The notes under the pieces: model-generated | Database searches by the model: none | Seen by the model: the letters and a program-made list of their open reading frames with translations, nothing else | Told to the model about the DNA's origin: nothing | Assembly: GCA_009925905.1 (NCBI GenBank) | Contig: RFPZ01000008.1 | Coordinates: forward strand, 1 to 24,461 | Source: Candidatus Aquidulcis frankliniae | Lineage (GTDB): Bacteria > Chloroflexota > Limnocylindria > Limnocylindrales > Limnocylindraceae | DNA length: 24,461 nt | Reading direction: 5' to 3' | Made by a program: the position numbers and the translations under genes | In this document: positions 15,233 through 24,455 of the stretch, one piece after another | Layout: each line of letters starts with the position of its first letter | How positions within the stretch are numbered: position 1 is the first letter of the stretch

Positions 15233-16410
15233 CCGATTAGCGCGCACATGGTGCGAATGATTGCCGGTGAAAGAGGATCGATCTCGCCAAACTCGAGCGA
15301 CTCGCTCAGCAGTGCCGCCTCAGTCCAGCGCGGGGCTTGGAAGGTTCGCTCATGTACCACTGCTCCGTTGATCATTGCGATCGCTCGGGTAGAGGTGGAA
15401 TCGGCGCGGACCTCAAGCTCAAAGTGATCGCCACGTCGGTCTGCTGCGATGCGCACGGCAATCGTTGTTCCGGCACCGAGCACAGAATCAACAGGGTGCA
15501 GATCTACGGCAATAGCGTGTCGTGATGAGTCGCGTAGGTCGGCTCGCCATCCATCGTCTTCGCTCAGATAGAGGGGAGTTTGCACTGTGGCGTTGAGACG
15601 CGAGGCGAGCCACGCGACGTGATACGCGGGACGCACAACATTGATGGCGGCGTTTGAACCCTTCCCTGCAGAGTAGTCAATCGAGATCTTGGTGATCGCC
15701 GTAAGAAATGGTGCGGCGGACTCCTCATCAAACATCGTGGCGATGGAGTCACGCCATCGACCCTGGCGCAAGAGTGCAAAATCGGTGACTGCGACGCCGG
15801 CGCTCTCGGCAGCGGCAAAGAGGGTACGAATGGTTGAGAGCCCATTGCTCGGCTGCGTCGCGCCGTCAATGATCACACGGTCAACGCCTCGAAGAAGTTG
15901 GCGTACGTCGCTTTCTGCAGCGTTCACGGGGGCATCCCACCAGAGGAGCGTTGGTAGGTCATGAAGGGAGAGCGGTGGCACGATGCTGGCAAGGTGATGG
16001 GCCGCAGGGCCACCGACATCGATCCAGAGAAGTTCGGTGCAAGCGGAGGTGCCGTCGCCGCGCGGCGTGACGGCGCAGAAGACTTCGAGCCGCGCAGCAA
16101 AAGTTGCGGGGCCTTCTGGATCACGCGGAACAATGAAGAGAGTGCGCGATGGATTTCTTGGCAGCGTTGCCAAAATGGACGCTGCATGTGCGGCGCGCTC
16201 TTCACCATTGGCCACCACAGCAAGATTCATGACTCCGGTTCGGACTGCGATCGGCTCGGTTGTTGCTGTGTCAGCTGGCGAGTCTGAAACGAGGAACCGG
16301 CGTGCCTCGCTACTCGCCCAAAGCTTGGCGAGGAGTGCGTCAGCTTCAGCAACGGTCGTGGCACGTGAAGACCAGCGCAGTGAAGATGCGAGGATGGAGT
16401 TGAGGCTCAT
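15229..16410 (-). CDS. opcA: Glucose-6-phosphate dehydrogenase assembly protein OpcA
   Basis: A 393-residue protein that matches OpcA, which binds glucose-6-phosphate dehydrogenase and promotes its active oligomer or redox control in cyanobacteria and actinobacteria. Supporting stretches are an N-terminal segment with RTGVMNLAVVANGEE, the RTLFIVPRDPEGP region, the LLWIDVGGPAAHHLASIVPPLSLHDLPTLLWWDAP segment, a conserved OpcA feature, and LLRGVDRVIIDGA. It directly follows zwf after 21 bases, the usual neighbour, and overlaps pgl at its stop. Its presence argues for a Chloroflexota, cyanobacterial or actinobacterial lineage rather than Proteobacteria. The upstream purine run (tagggg) is about ten bases from the ATG, a weak Shine-Dalgarno. 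Confidence 0.88.
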   Translation of the reverse strand: MSLNSILASSLRWSSRATTVAEADALLAKLWASSEARRFLVSDSPADTATTEPIAVRTGVMNLAVVANGEERAAHAASILATLPRNPSRTLFIVPRDPEGPATFAARLEVFCAVTPRGDGTSACTELLWIDVGGPAAHHLASIVPPLSLHDLPTLLWWDAPVNAAESDVRQLLRGVDRVIIDGATQPSNGLSTIRTLFAAAESAGVAVTDFALLRQGRWRDSIATMFDEESAAPFLTAITKISIDYSAGKGSNAAINVVRPAYHVAWLASRLNATVQTPLYLSEDDGWRADLRDSSRHAIAVDLHPVDSVLGAGTTIAVRIAADRRGDHFELEVRADSTSTRAIAMINGAVVHERTFQAPRWTEAALLSESLEFGEIDPLSPAIIRTMCALIG

Positions 16411-16431
16411 CGGTGGTTTGCCCCTACCGGC

Positions 16432-18048
16432 TTAGAGGCGGCGCCAGCGGCGCCCCTCTCGTGTGAGCAGTTCGTCTGCAGCCTCTGGACCCCAAGTGCC
16501 CGATGTGTAGTTCGGCAGCTCTGGCTCACCGCCAGTGATCCAAGCGTCAATGATTGGATCCACGATGCGCCAGGCCGCTTCAACCTCATCTGCGCGCGTG
16601 AAGAGCGAGGCGTCACCTAGCAGGGCGTCGAGGATTAGCGTCTCGTAGGCGTCAGGGCTTTCCACGGTGAACGCCGACCCGTAGGCAAAGTCCATGTTCA
16701 CAGGTCGAACATCGATTCCAAGGCCGGGAACCTTCGCCGCAAAGCGCATCAGGATTCCCTCGTCTGGCTGAATGCGGATGACGAGAAGGTTCGGCTCTGG
16801 CTCTTCGCCGATCGTGGGGAAGAGATGCTGCGGAACATCCTTGAACTGGATGGCGATCTCCGTTGCCCGTTTCGGCAGGCGCTTCCCTGCGCGAAGGTAG
16901 AACGGGACGCCCGCCCAGCGCCAGTCATCAATCTCTAGGCGTGCCGCGACGAACGTCTCGGTCTCACTTGCGGGGTCAACTGACGGCTCGCTTCGGTAGC
17001 CGGGAGTCTCGGTCGCGCCGACCCATCCTGGGCCGTATTGACCGCGAACCACTGACTGATCAACCTTTTCGACAGGGATCGGTCGAATGGCGCGGAGCAC
17101 CTTCACCTTCTCGTCACGAAGCGCCTCAGCCTCGAGGTTAGCCGGCGGCTCCATTGCCACGAGCGTGAGCAGCTGGAGCAGGTGATTCTGCAGAATGTCT
17201 CGAAGCGCGCCCGTCTCTTCATAGAATGCCCCACGACCCTCTACACCGATCGACTCCGCCACGGTGATCTGCACATGGTCGATATAGCGCCGGTGCCAGA
17301 TCGGCTCAAAGATCAGGTTGCCAAAACGGAAGATCAAGATGTTACGCACCGTCTCTTTGCCGAGATAGTGGTCAATGCGATACACCTGCGATTCACGGAA
17401 GACCTTGCCCACTTCTCGATTGAGCTTCACCGCGGTCTCGAGGTCGCGGCCGAATGGCTTCTCAATGACGATGCGACGCCAGCCACCATCGGCCTTCTCA
17501 TGATCGAGCCCTGCAGCGCCAAGGCTGCGCACGATCTCAGGGAAGGACGAGGCGGGTGTCGCGAGGTAGTAGAGGCGATTGCCACCCGTGCCGGACTCCG
17601 CGTCGATGGCGTCGAGCTTCTTCGACAACGATGCATACGCTTCTGGCTCGTCGAACCCACCCTGGTGGTACGTGATGCGCGAGGCGAACGCCGCCCAGCG
17701 CTCCTCATCGACCGGGGTGATGCGCGCATGCTTGTCGAGTGATGTGCGGAGAGCCGCACGAATCTCTTGGTCGCTGAAGGGTCGTCGACCGAAGCATACG
17801 AGCGCGAATCGCTCTGGAAGCAGGTTGCCAACCCAGAGGTGAAAGAGCGCTGGCACGACCTTGCGGTGCGCCAGGTCGCCCGTTGCTCCGAAGAGGACCA
17901 CGACATGTGGATCGGGAACGCGCTCAATGCGAAGTCCCGCACGGAGGGGATTCTTCGCCCCTCTCTTCGCAGCAGGCTTTCGTGTCTTGCGGCCGAGCCG
18001 CAGTTCACGAATTGTTGCGTGTCCCTCAGCGGGAGATTGCGGACTCAC
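16432..18048 (-). CDS. zwf: Glucose-6-phosphate 1-dehydrogenase
   Basis: The 538-residue cytosolic enzyme oxidises glucose-6-phosphate to 6-phosphogluconolactone with NADP+ or NAD+. Coenzyme-binding VVLFGATGDLAHRKVVPALF lies near residues 49-68; IVIEKPFGRDLETA carries the substrate-binding Lys, and YRIDHYLGKETVRNIL the catalytic His of the signature. QITVAESIGVEGRGAFYEETGALRDILQNH and PFYLRAGKRLPKR follow, as in all Zwf proteins. About 45 extra residues at the N-terminus are basic (RKTRKPAAKRGAK) and precede the Rossmann fold. GTG 18048 overlaps the gnd stop (GTGA). It sits between gnd and opcA in the same operon. Confidence 0.96.
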   Translation of the reverse strand: MSPQSPAEGHATIRELRLGRKTRKPAAKRGAKNPLRAGLRIERVPDPHVVVLFGATGDLAHRKVVPALFHLWVGNLLPERFALVCFGRRPFSDQEIRAALRTSLDKHARITPVDEERWAAFASRITYHQGGFDEPEAYASLSKKLDAIDAESGTGGNRLYYLATPASSFPEIVRSLGAAGLDHEKADGGWRRIVIEKPFGRDLETAVKLNREVGKVFRESQVYRIDHYLGKETVRNILIFRFGNLIFEPIWHRRYIDHVQITVAESIGVEGRGAFYEETGALRDILQNHLLQLLTLVAMEPPANLEAEALRDEKVKVLRAIRPIPVEKVDQSVVRGQYGPGWVGATETPGYRSEPSVDPASETETFVAARLEIDDWRWAGVPFYLRAGKRLPKRATEIAIQFKDVPQHLFPTIGEEPEPNLLVIRIQPDEGILMRFAAKVPGLGIDVRPVNMDFAYGSAFTVESPDAYETLILDALLGDASLFTRADEVEAAWRIVDPIIDAWITGGEPELPNYTSGTWGPEAADELLTREGRRWRRL

Positions 18049-18944
18049 TCCGACTTCACCGAGTGGCCACCGAACTGATTGCGCAGCGCGGCGAGGACCT
18101 TTGCCGAATACGAGTCGTCCTGTCGCGAACGGAAGCGCGTCAGTAGCGAGAGGGTGATGAGTGGCGCTGGCACATCGAGGTCGATCGCCTCCTGCACCGT
18201 CCAGCGACCTTCGCCGGAGTCGGCGACCCAGCCCTTGATTCCCTTGAGGTCGCTCCCTTCTGCGCGGAACGCACGCGCAGCCAGCTCAAGGAGCCAGCTG
18301 CGGACGACCGAACCCTGCATCCAGAGGTCGCTTACCTTGGCGAGGTCAAGGTCGTAGCGCGACTTTGCGAGGATCTCGAACCCCTCTGCGTACGACTGCA
18401 TCATTCCGTACTCGATGCCGTTGTGCACCATCTTTACGTAGTGGCCGGCGCCAGAGCCGCCGCAGTGCATGTATCCATCCTTTGGTGCGAGGGTGGTGAA
18501 GATTGGCTCGAGCGCCTTCACTGGCTCAGCGTCGCCGCCGACCATCATGCAGTAGCCGTTCTCCAGGCCCCATACGCCGCCCGAAGTTCCAGCGTCGATG
18601 AAGTGAATGCCGTGACCGGCGAGCTTCTCGTGTCGGCGAATGGTGTCGTGGAAGTTGGAGTTGCCGCCGTCGATGATGGTGTCGCCCTTGGCAAGGAGCG
18701 GAATCAGCTCATCGATCATCGCCTCGGTCGCATCGCCGCTTGGCACCATGACCCAGACGCGCTTCGGGGAGGTCAGGCTGTCGACCAGCTCCTTAACGGT
18801 GTAGGTGGCCTTTGCGCCCTCCTTGGCGACCTCATCGGTCTTCTCTCGGGACCGGTTCCAAATCGCGACTTCGTGGCCGTTGCGGACCAGTCGCTTCACC
18901 ATGTTCGCGCCCATTTTGCCGAGGCCGATAAATCCGATCTGCAT
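18045..18944 (-). CDS. gnd: 6-Phosphogluconate dehydrogenase, decarboxylating (short GndA type)
   Basis: The 299-residue enzyme converts 6-phosphogluconate to ribulose-5-phosphate and CO2. The Rossmann motif GFIGLGKMGANM lies at the N-terminus, then IIDGGNSNFHDT, the DAGTSGGVWGLENGYCMMVGG signature, and VKMVHNGIEYGMMQSYAEGFE with the catalytic Lys. It is the short type of about 300 residues (YqeC/GntZ-like), which in characterised bacteria is often NAD-preferring, versus about 470 for the classical NADP enzyme; cofactor preference here is inference. The start at ATG 18944 is fixed by gggggag four bases upstream; an earlier GTG at 18959 overlaps that site. It is 39 bases after pgi and overlaps zwf by four bases. 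Confidence 0.95.
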   Translation of the reverse strand: MQIGFIGLGKMGANMVKRLVRNGHEVAIWNRSREKTDEVAKEGAKATYTVKELVDSLTSPKRVWVMVPSGDATEAMIDELIPLLAKGDTIIDGGNSNFHDTIRRHEKLAGHGIHFIDAGTSGGVWGLENGYCMMVGGDAEPVKALEPIFTTLAPKDGYMHCGGSGAGHYVKMVHNGIEYGMMQSYAEGFEILAKSRYDLDLAKVSDLWMQGSVVRSWLLELAARAFRAEGSDLKGIKGWVADSGEGRWTVQEAIDLDVPAPLITLSLLTRFRSRQDDSYSAKVLAALRNQFGGHSVKSE

Positions 18945-18983
18945 GATCTCCCCCTTCACTATTGGTCGTTGTACTTCCCGATG

Positions 18984-20762
18984 CTAGCGAACTGCGAGCA
19001 CCCGTTCGATGAGCGCCGTCAGGCGCGTGAGCCCTTCGTCTGGATCGTCGCCCAGATGCACCCGCAGCACCGGGAGCCCGTGGTCTGCCAGTGAGCGCAC
19101 ATCGCCGAGAGCCTGAGCGTCAATGAGCTGGCCGAAGCTGTACGGCCGCCCTGGAATGGCGAGGTCGCGCGGGTGCCCAGCCACGATCTGCAGGAACCAG
19201 CCGATCGGCGCCCCACCCTTATGGAGCTGTCCGGTGGAGTGCAGGAAGCGTGGCCCGATGCCAACGGTAGTGGCTCGCCCCGTTGCGTTGCGGAGAGCGA
19301 GGCGCAGCTTGGTCAGCGCCGCGGTGCGCTCTGGCGTGCTAGCGATGTACGCCTGGATGCCGATGTAGCCGCGTGCGCCAAGTCGATCAAGTTGGCCAGC
19401 GATGAGCCGCTCCGCATCGTCGGCGAACGCTGCTGGCAGTGCGTCGTCAACCCAAAGCTGCAGGCCCTCTGCCGAGCACTTGGCAGGCAACTCTGGGAGT
19501 GCGCCCTTTGCCGCAAGTTCTGCGAGCACATTCGCCGTATTTGTTTTTGACTCGGTGACATTTGGCTCGTCAAATGGATTGATATTGAGCACGGCGCCAG
19601 CGAAGGCGGTCGCCACCTCCCAGCGCACGAACTCTCCACCAAGATCGATGCGATCGCTGAGGGCCCACTCCAGTACTGGATGCCCAGCGGCTGCGAGGGC
19701 ATCAAGACGTGCGTCAACGGCAGAACCATCAGCGCAGCGCGGTGCGACTCCGCCGTCCAACTTGATGCGCACAAAGAGTCGGTCGTCACCATAGGTGCTC
19801 ACGGCGCCGAGTGGCTCGCCGTCGACGGGAACTACCCCTACGCCGTGTTTCCCGGTGCTCTCGGCGACGAGTTGCTCCGCCCAGGCGCCGAACCCATCAA
19901 TTGGTTCATCAACGATGAGCGTCATCTTGTCGCGACCCTCGCGTGCCAACGCGCCCATGATGCATCCGAGGGCGAGCGCATGGTTCCCTGCTGGTTCTGG
20001 ATCGCGGCTCTGCGCAATGGCTGCGTTTCCTGATGCGAGGAGTGGATCAAGGTCGATGCCGAGGAGCGCAGCAGGTACAAGGCCAACGAAGCTGAGCGCG
20101 GAGTAGCGTCCGCCGATATCGGCTGGGTTTAAGAAGAGGCGGCTCGTATCGACCACCTTGGTGATGCCATCAACGCATGGTGACGGATCACTGATGGCGG
20201 CAAAGTTCGCAGTTGGATCCTGCGGAAGACCCTTTGCGGCGAGTTGCTGCTTGTTGAGGTCATACGCGTATGCCGCGAACGAGAGCGTCTCGGTTGTGGT
20301 CCCGGACTTGCTCGCCAGCAGGTAGTAGCTGCTCTCTGGGCTGAGGCCAGCGACAGCGCTGCGCACCGCCTCTGGGTCGGTTGAATCGCAGATGCGTGCC
20401 TTGCCCCAGTCGGTGATGTCGGCGAATGCACGCGCAAGCACCTCTGGCGCGAGCGACGAGCCACCCATTCCTGCAACGACAAAGTCCTTTACCCGTGTAG
20501 TGGCACCCGTTACGGGTGCGTCGCCGAACGCCTCAAGCGATGGGATCTCTGTGGTGAAGTGCTCAGGAGCATCAAGCCAGCCGAGACGATGTGCGATCTT
20601 CTCTTGCACCTCAGCATCGGTGCTCCAGAGGGTTGCATCGCGCGCCGCAAGTCGTACGGCCCACTCGCCGGCGCGAGCACGGTCAAACGTGCTCTCAATA
20701 GCTGCAAGGTCTGAGGCTCGGCCGATGCGCGCGCGGAATGGAAGTCGTAGTTCGCTGCTCAT
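18984..20762 (-). CDS. pgi: Glucose-6-phosphate isomerase (PGI half of the Tal-Pgi type, free-standing)
   Basis: A 592-residue enzyme interconverting glucose-6-phosphate and fructose-6-phosphate. SIS-domain motifs are MGGSSLAPEVLARAF, LLASKSGTTTET (sugar-phosphate binding), DIGGRYSALSFVGLVPAALLG and the C-terminal FLHSTGQLHKGG with the catalytic Lys. The tail (DLAIPGRPYSFGQLIDAQALGDVRSL and VLRVHLGDDPDEGLTRL) is like that of the PGI part of bifunctional transaldolase/glucose-6-phosphate isomerase proteins (about 950 residues), not of E. coli Pgi. No transaldolase domain precedes it here: the ATG overlaps the rpiB stop by four bases (ATGA). It is followed by gnd. PGI activity is well supported; whether a separate tal exists elsewhere is unknown. 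Confidence 0.9.
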   Translation of the reverse strand: MSSELRLPFRARIGRASDLAAIESTFDRARAGEWAVRLAARDATLWSTDAEVQEKIAHRLGWLDAPEHFTTEIPSLEAFGDAPVTGATTRVKDFVVAGMGGSSLAPEVLARAFADITDWGKARICDSTDPEAVRSAVAGLSPESSYYLLASKSGTTTETLSFAAYAYDLNKQQLAAKGLPQDPTANFAAISDPSPCVDGITKVVDTSRLFLNPADIGGRYSALSFVGLVPAALLGIDLDPLLASGNAAIAQSRDPEPAGNHALALGCIMGALAREGRDKMTLIVDEPIDGFGAWAEQLVAESTGKHGVGVVPVDGEPLGAVSTYGDDRLFVRIKLDGGVAPRCADGSAVDARLDALAAAGHPVLEWALSDRIDLGGEFVRWEVATAFAGAVLNINPFDEPNVTESKTNTANVLAELAAKGALPELPAKCSAEGLQLWVDDALPAAFADDAERLIAGQLDRLGARGYIGIQAYIASTPERTAALTKLRLALRNATGRATTVGIGPRFLHSTGQLHKGGAPIGWFLQIVAGHPRDLAIPGRPYSFGQLIDAQALGDVRSLADHGLPVLRVHLGDDPDEGLTRLTALIERVLAVR

Positions 20763-21223
20763 GACTGCTCCTCTTCAATATCGGCGACCTTTGCCGTGCG
20801 GCGGAGGTATCGCTCTTCACTACTCGGTTCGGACTGTAAGAAGGCTGCGAGCGTTTCGAGCGCCGTCTCAAGAGTGATGAGGTTTGCGCCGAAGGCGAGC
20901 ACGTTCATATCGTCGTGCACCACCCCCTGGCGAGCCGACGCTGGATCATGAGCGATGGAGGCGCGAATGCCGTTGAACTTATTCGCGGCAATCGTGACCC
21001 CGATTCCTGAACCACAGATCACCAGGCCACGATCAGCCTGGCCAGCGATCATGCGCTCAGCAACGGCACGGGCGGAGTCGGGATAGTCGTCGGTCGGGTC
21101 ACTCCCATCGCCACCAAGGTCTGCGACGCTCCAGTCGGGTGCGACCTCAGCAATCCGAGTGACGATTGCCGCCTTTAGTGCGGCACCGGCATGGTCTGCG
21201 GCAACGGCGAGGCGGCGAGCCAC
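20759..21223 (-). CDS. rpiB: Ribose-5-phosphate isomerase B
   Basis: The 154-residue enzyme interconverts ribulose-5-phosphate and ribose-5-phosphate. It begins MARRLAVAADHAGAALK (family motif AADHAG), with DLGGDGSDPTDDYPDSA, the catalytic Cys in LVICGSGIGVTIAANKFNGIRA, and HDDMNVLAFGANLI, all conserved in RpiB/LacA/LacB. The frame is open further upstream inside tkt, but those residues are a shadow of the transketolase C-terminus. GTG 21223, one base after the tkt TGA, gives the normal RpiB length (about 150). The stop overlaps pgi (ATGA). Confidence 0.93.
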   Translation of the reverse strand: MARRLAVAADHAGAALKAAIVTRIAEVAPDWSVADLGGDGSDPTDDYPDSARAVAERMIAGQADRGLVICGSGIGVTIAANKFNGIRASIAHDPASARQGVVHDDMNVLAFGANLITLETALETLAAFLQSEPSSEERYLRRTAKVADIEEEQS

Positions 21224-21224
21224 C

Positions 21225-23273
21225 TCAGCGAACCTGATGTCCGTCGTGCAGGTGCGGCGTTGGAACAACGCCATGCACCGTGCCCGCGAGCACGCCCTTG
21301 GCAACCTCGACGATGCGCTCTGGGGTGAAGCCGAACTCCTTGAAGAGCGTTGGTGCTGGGGCCGATGCGCCAAAGCGGTCCATCGCAATAATGGCGCCGT
21401 CGGTGCCAGACCAGCGGTCCCAGCCGAGGCTCACGCCGGCCTCAATGGCGACGCGCGCACGCAGCGCAGCTGGCAGTACCGACTCGCGGTATGCCGCATC
21501 CTGCTCACCGAAGAGCTCAGGGCACGGCATCGAGACGACGCGGGTAGGTGTGCCAGCAGCCTCGAGCTGCTCCGCCGCCGCAACCGCAAGGTGCAACTCG
21601 GAGCCGGTCGAAATCAAGATCAACTTCGCGTCACCAGTTGCCTCACGAAGCACATACGCGCCACGTCGTACGCCCGCTGTGGCTCCAGTAATGGAGCCGG
21701 CGAGAACTGGCAACTTCTGGCGTGTGAAGGCGAGCACCGTTGGTGCATGTCGTCGCTTAACGGCAACGCCCCACGCGACAGCGGCTTCGTTTGGATCTCC
21801 AGGTCGGAAGAAGCGCACATTCGGAATAGCGCGAAGCGCCGCGTAATGTTCAACTGGCTGATGGGTTGGTCCATCTTCGCCGAGGCCGATGGAGTCATGG
21901 GTAAAGACGAAAATGCTGCCGAGATTTGCAAGCGCCGCGAGGCGCAACGCGCCACGCAGGTAGTCGCTGAACGTTAGGAATGTTGCAACGAAGGGGATTA
22001 GCCCACCGTGATACGAAATGCCGTTCGCAATCGCGCCCATGGCATGCTCGCGCACGCCATAGCTAATGTTGCGGCCTGACTCCGTAGCGGTGAACTTGCC
22101 GCCACCGTGAATGTCAGTGAGGTTTGATTCCGAGAGGTCGGCGCTACCACCGATCAACTCTGGAAGCACGCCACCAAGAGCTGCAATGCTCGACTGGCTG
22201 ACGTTGCGCGTTGGTGCATCGCCGCCGAGTTCGTATTTCGGCAGAGCGCTCTCCCAGCCGGCGGGGAGCGTTCCTGCCATGCGGCGCTGAAGCTCCGCTG
22301 CTTCGGCCGGGTAAGCAGTGGCGTAGGCAAGGAGCTGCTTTGCATGCTCGGCAACCAGCCGTGCACCATGGTCGCTGCGTTCCTTATAGAGGGCGGCGAC
22401 ATCGGCTGGAACCGCGAAGGTGGCGTCTGGGTCCACTCCGTAGGCGGCCTTGGTGAGCTTCACCTCATCTGGTCCGAGCGGTGAGCCGTGCGACTTCTGG
22501 CTCCCCGCCTTGTTTGGTGAACCGAAGCCGATCACGGTGCGTACCGCGATCAGGCTCGGTCGCTCATCGGCGATCGCCCAATCAATAGCGCGATCGATGG
22601 CCTCAATGTCATTGCCATCTTCGACGCGTGCGGTGTGCCAGCCGTAGGCATCAAAGCGCTTCAGTACATCCTCGGACCAGGCGGTCGAGGTTGGTCCGTC
22701 GAGCTGAATGAGGTTGTCATCCCAGAGGTAGATCAGTTTGCTGAGCTTCAAGTGCCCCGCGAGCGACGCCGCCTCGGAGGCGATCCCTTCCTGTAGGTCG
22801 CCGTCGGAGACGATCGCGTACACACGGTGATCAATGATGTTGTGCCCTGGGCGATTGAACTCTTCGGCGAGGCGTCGCTCAGCGATGGCCATCCCAACGC
22901 CATTCGCGAACCCCTGTCCGAGTGGACCGGTAGTGGCCTCAACGCCTGCGGTCAGTCCGAACTCAGGGTGCCCTGGAGTGAGTGAGCCCCACTGGCGGAA
23001 CGCCTTGAGGTCGTCGAGGGTGAGGCCGTAGCCGGCCAGATGAATGAGCGAGTAGAGGAGTGCGCTGGCATGCCCGTTAGAGAGAACGAAGCGGTCGCGA
23101 TTGAACCAGCTCGGCGTCGAAGGTGCATGGCGCAGGTGTCGCGACCAGATGGTGTGTGCCATCGGTGCGCAGCCCATCGGTGCGCCCGGGTGTCCACTGT
23201 TTGCCGCCTGCACCGTATCAATGGCGAGGGTGCGGATTGTGGTGACGGCTGACTGGTCGAGGCGCTGATCCAT
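21225..23273 (-). CDS. tkt: Transketolase
   Basis: The 682-residue thiamine-diphosphate enzyme transfers two-carbon units between pentose, triose and hexose phosphates. N-terminal [21 protein letters not shown], the ThDP motif in [33 protein letters not shown], the mid-domain GSADLSESN and the C-terminal-half signature [16 protein letters not shown] followed by [11 protein letters not shown] and [19 protein letters not shown] are all present. ATG 23273 is preferred because ggagag lies four bases upstream; ATG 23285 would put that site inside the coding region. It is the first gene of the leftward pentose phosphate operon; a TACAAT -10-like box lies about 75 bases before it. It is complete and of normal length (650-700). 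Confidence 0.96.
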   Translation of the reverse strand: MDQRLDQSAVTTIRTLAIDTVQAANSGHPGAPMGCAPMAHTIWSRHLRHAPSTPSWFNRDRFVLSNGHASALLYSLIHLAGYGLTLDDLKAFRQWGSLTPGHPEFGLTAGVEATTGPLGQGFANGVGMAIAERRLAEEFNRPGHNIIDHRVYAIVSDGDLQEGIASEAASLAGHLKLSKLIYLWDDNLIQLDGPTSTAWSEDVLKRFDAYGWHTARVEDGNDIEAIDRAIDWAIADERPSLIAVRTVIGFGSPNKAGSQKSHGSPLGPDEVKLTKAAYGVDPDATFAVPADVAALYKERSDHGARLVAEHAKQLLAYATAYPAEAAELQRRMAGTLPAGWESALPKYELGGDAPTRNVSQSSIAALGGVLPELIGGSADLSESNLTDIHGGGKFTATESGRNISYGVREHAMGAIANGISYHGGLIPFVATFLTFSDYLRGALRLAALANLGSIFVFTHDSIGLGEDGPTHQPVEHYAALRAIPNVRFFRPGDPNEAAVAWGVAVKRRHAPTVLAFTRQKLPVLAGSITGATAGVRRGAYVLREATGDAKLILISTGSELHLAVAAAEQLEAAGTPTRVVSMPCPELFGEQDAAYRESVLPAALRARVAIEAGVSLGWDRWSGTDGAIIAMDRFGASAPAPTLFKEFGFTPERIVEVAKGVLAGTVHGVVPTPHLHDGHQVR

Positions 23274-23349
23274 GGGTCTCTCCATCCATCAATAGGCAGG
23301 TGGGCCGTTGGCGCGGAGTTGCTCACGTGCGCCTCGGTGCTGCAAGGAG

Positions 23350-23355
23350 ATTGTA
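23350..23355 (-). promoter_or_regulatory. Candidate -10 box for the tkt operon
   Basis: TACAAT on the reverse strand (five of six to TATAAT) lies about 75 bases before tkt in the divergent region shared with the ABC ATPase. A TTGCAA upstream of it is 20 bases away, too far for a standard -35, so only the -10 is proposed. The palindromes gttgcaac (23375-23382) and gtagcgctac (23394-23403) lie in the same region. Confidence 0.3.
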
Positions 23356-23420
23356 GACTCACTCCTCGTGCGCCGTTGCAACCGAGTGGCAACGTAGCGC
23401 TACCCGCTAGAGGAGGAGTT

Positions 23421-24455
23421 ATGTCTGGATTGATCGCGCCTGCCGCCGTTCACGCGACGGGAATCGGCCGCGTCTTTCAGGCGAAGGGCGGCCCCGTCAC
23501 GGCGCTGGACGGCATCGACCTGCGCATTGAGCCTGGCGAGCTCTTCGGGGTGCTCGGCCCGAATGGCGCGGGAAAGAGCACGCTGATCAAAATCCTGAGC
23601 ACCCTTCTCCTTCCGAGCACCGGCTCTGCCTCAATCTTTGGCCTCGATGTGGTCACCGAGACGGCACGCGTGCGTCGGATCATGAACCTTGTCGCTGGTG
23701 GTGACTTTTCTGGGTACGGACTGTTGACGGTTCGCGAGCAGTTGGCGATGTTCGCGCAGTTCTACGGTCTGCCGTATCGCGAGGGGATGGCAAAGGTTGA
23801 TGCCCAGCTCGCCTCCTTCGGAATCGACGAGATTCGCGATCGGAAGATCAGCGCGCTCTCCACAGGGCAGCGACAGAAGTTGAACTTTGCCCGATCGTTC
23901 TTGAACGATCCATGGATCCTCTTCCTCGATGAGCCAACGATTGGCCTAGATGTCTCGGCCGCGCGTGATGTTCGCGACCGCGTGCGCGCCTTCCAAGCGG
24001 AGCAGCCTGGTCGTACCGTTCTGTTGACCACGCACTACATGGCGGAGGCCGATGAGATGTGTGATCGCATCGCCATCGTCGACCACGGTCGCATCCTGGC
24101 GCAAGGCACTCCAACGGAGTTGAAGCGCATGGTGCAGAAAGACGCGCTCTTTATCGTCGGGATTGATGCACTCCCTGGCTCAATGTCATTGGATTCGTTG
24201 CGCGCACTCCCGGGCGTACTCTCCGTCGCCGCTCGAGATGCCGACGGTAGCGACGCCTCTGGTGTCGGCTCACCGACCTTACGACTGGCGATCGGTCTCA
24301 GGGAAGATGCTGCACTCGGTGGCGTCATTAGTGCGCTCGCCGCCAGCGGAGCGCATCTGCAGGAGATCTCCAAGAGTGAGCCAACGCTTGAAGAGGTCTT
24401 TGTGCAACTTGTCGGTCGCGGCATCAGCGAATCAGATGAGTCGACGAATGGGTAA
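23421..24455 (+). CDS. ABC-2-type transporter ATP-binding protein (DrrA/CcmA-like)
   Basis: A 344-residue ATPase. Walker A is GPNGAGKST; the Q-loop region is replaced by MNLVAGGDFSGYGLLTVREQL; the signature reads LSTGQRQKLNFARSF (Thr in place of the usual Gly); Walker B is WILFLDEPTIGLDVSAARD and the H-loop TTHYMAEADEMCDRI. A C-terminal regulatory segment of about 110 residues ends in SEPTLEEVFVQLVGRG, which is typical of ATPases paired with ABC-2 permeases (daunorubicin-type, antibiotic or lipid/polysaccharide export). Start at ATG 23421, with aggagg about six bases upstream; an earlier in-frame ATG at 23319 lies in the intergenic region. It diverges from tkt. The partner permease is expected just beyond the window, so the substrate is unknown. 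Confidence 0.88.
   Translation: MSGLIAPAAVHATGIGRVFQAKGGPVTALDGIDLRIEPGELFGVLGPNGAGKSTLIKILSTLLLPSTGSASIFGLDVVTETARVRRIMNLVAGGDFSGYGLLTVREQLAMFAQFYGLPYREGMAKVDAQLASFGIDEIRDRKISALSTGQRQKLNFARSFLNDPWILFLDEPTIGLDVSAARDVRDRVRAFQAEQPGRTVLLTTHYMAEADEMCDRIAIVDHGRILAQGTPTELKRMVQKDALFIVGIDALPGSMSLDSLRALPGVLSVAARDADGSDASGVGSPTLRLAIGLREDAALGGVISALAASGAHLQEISKSEPTLEEVFVQLVGRGISESDESTNG

Noticed and set aside
21224..21388. N-terminal extension of rpiB into tkt
   Set aside because: The extra residues are Arg/Ser-rich, lie inside the transketolase C-terminus, and would make RpiB 50 residues longer than its family; GTG 21223 gives the normal start.
23375..23403. Palindromes gttgcaac and gtagcgctac as operators in the tkt/ABC divergent region
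   Set aside because: They are 8 and 10 bases long and unrelated to each other; too short to claim without a regulator or conservation.
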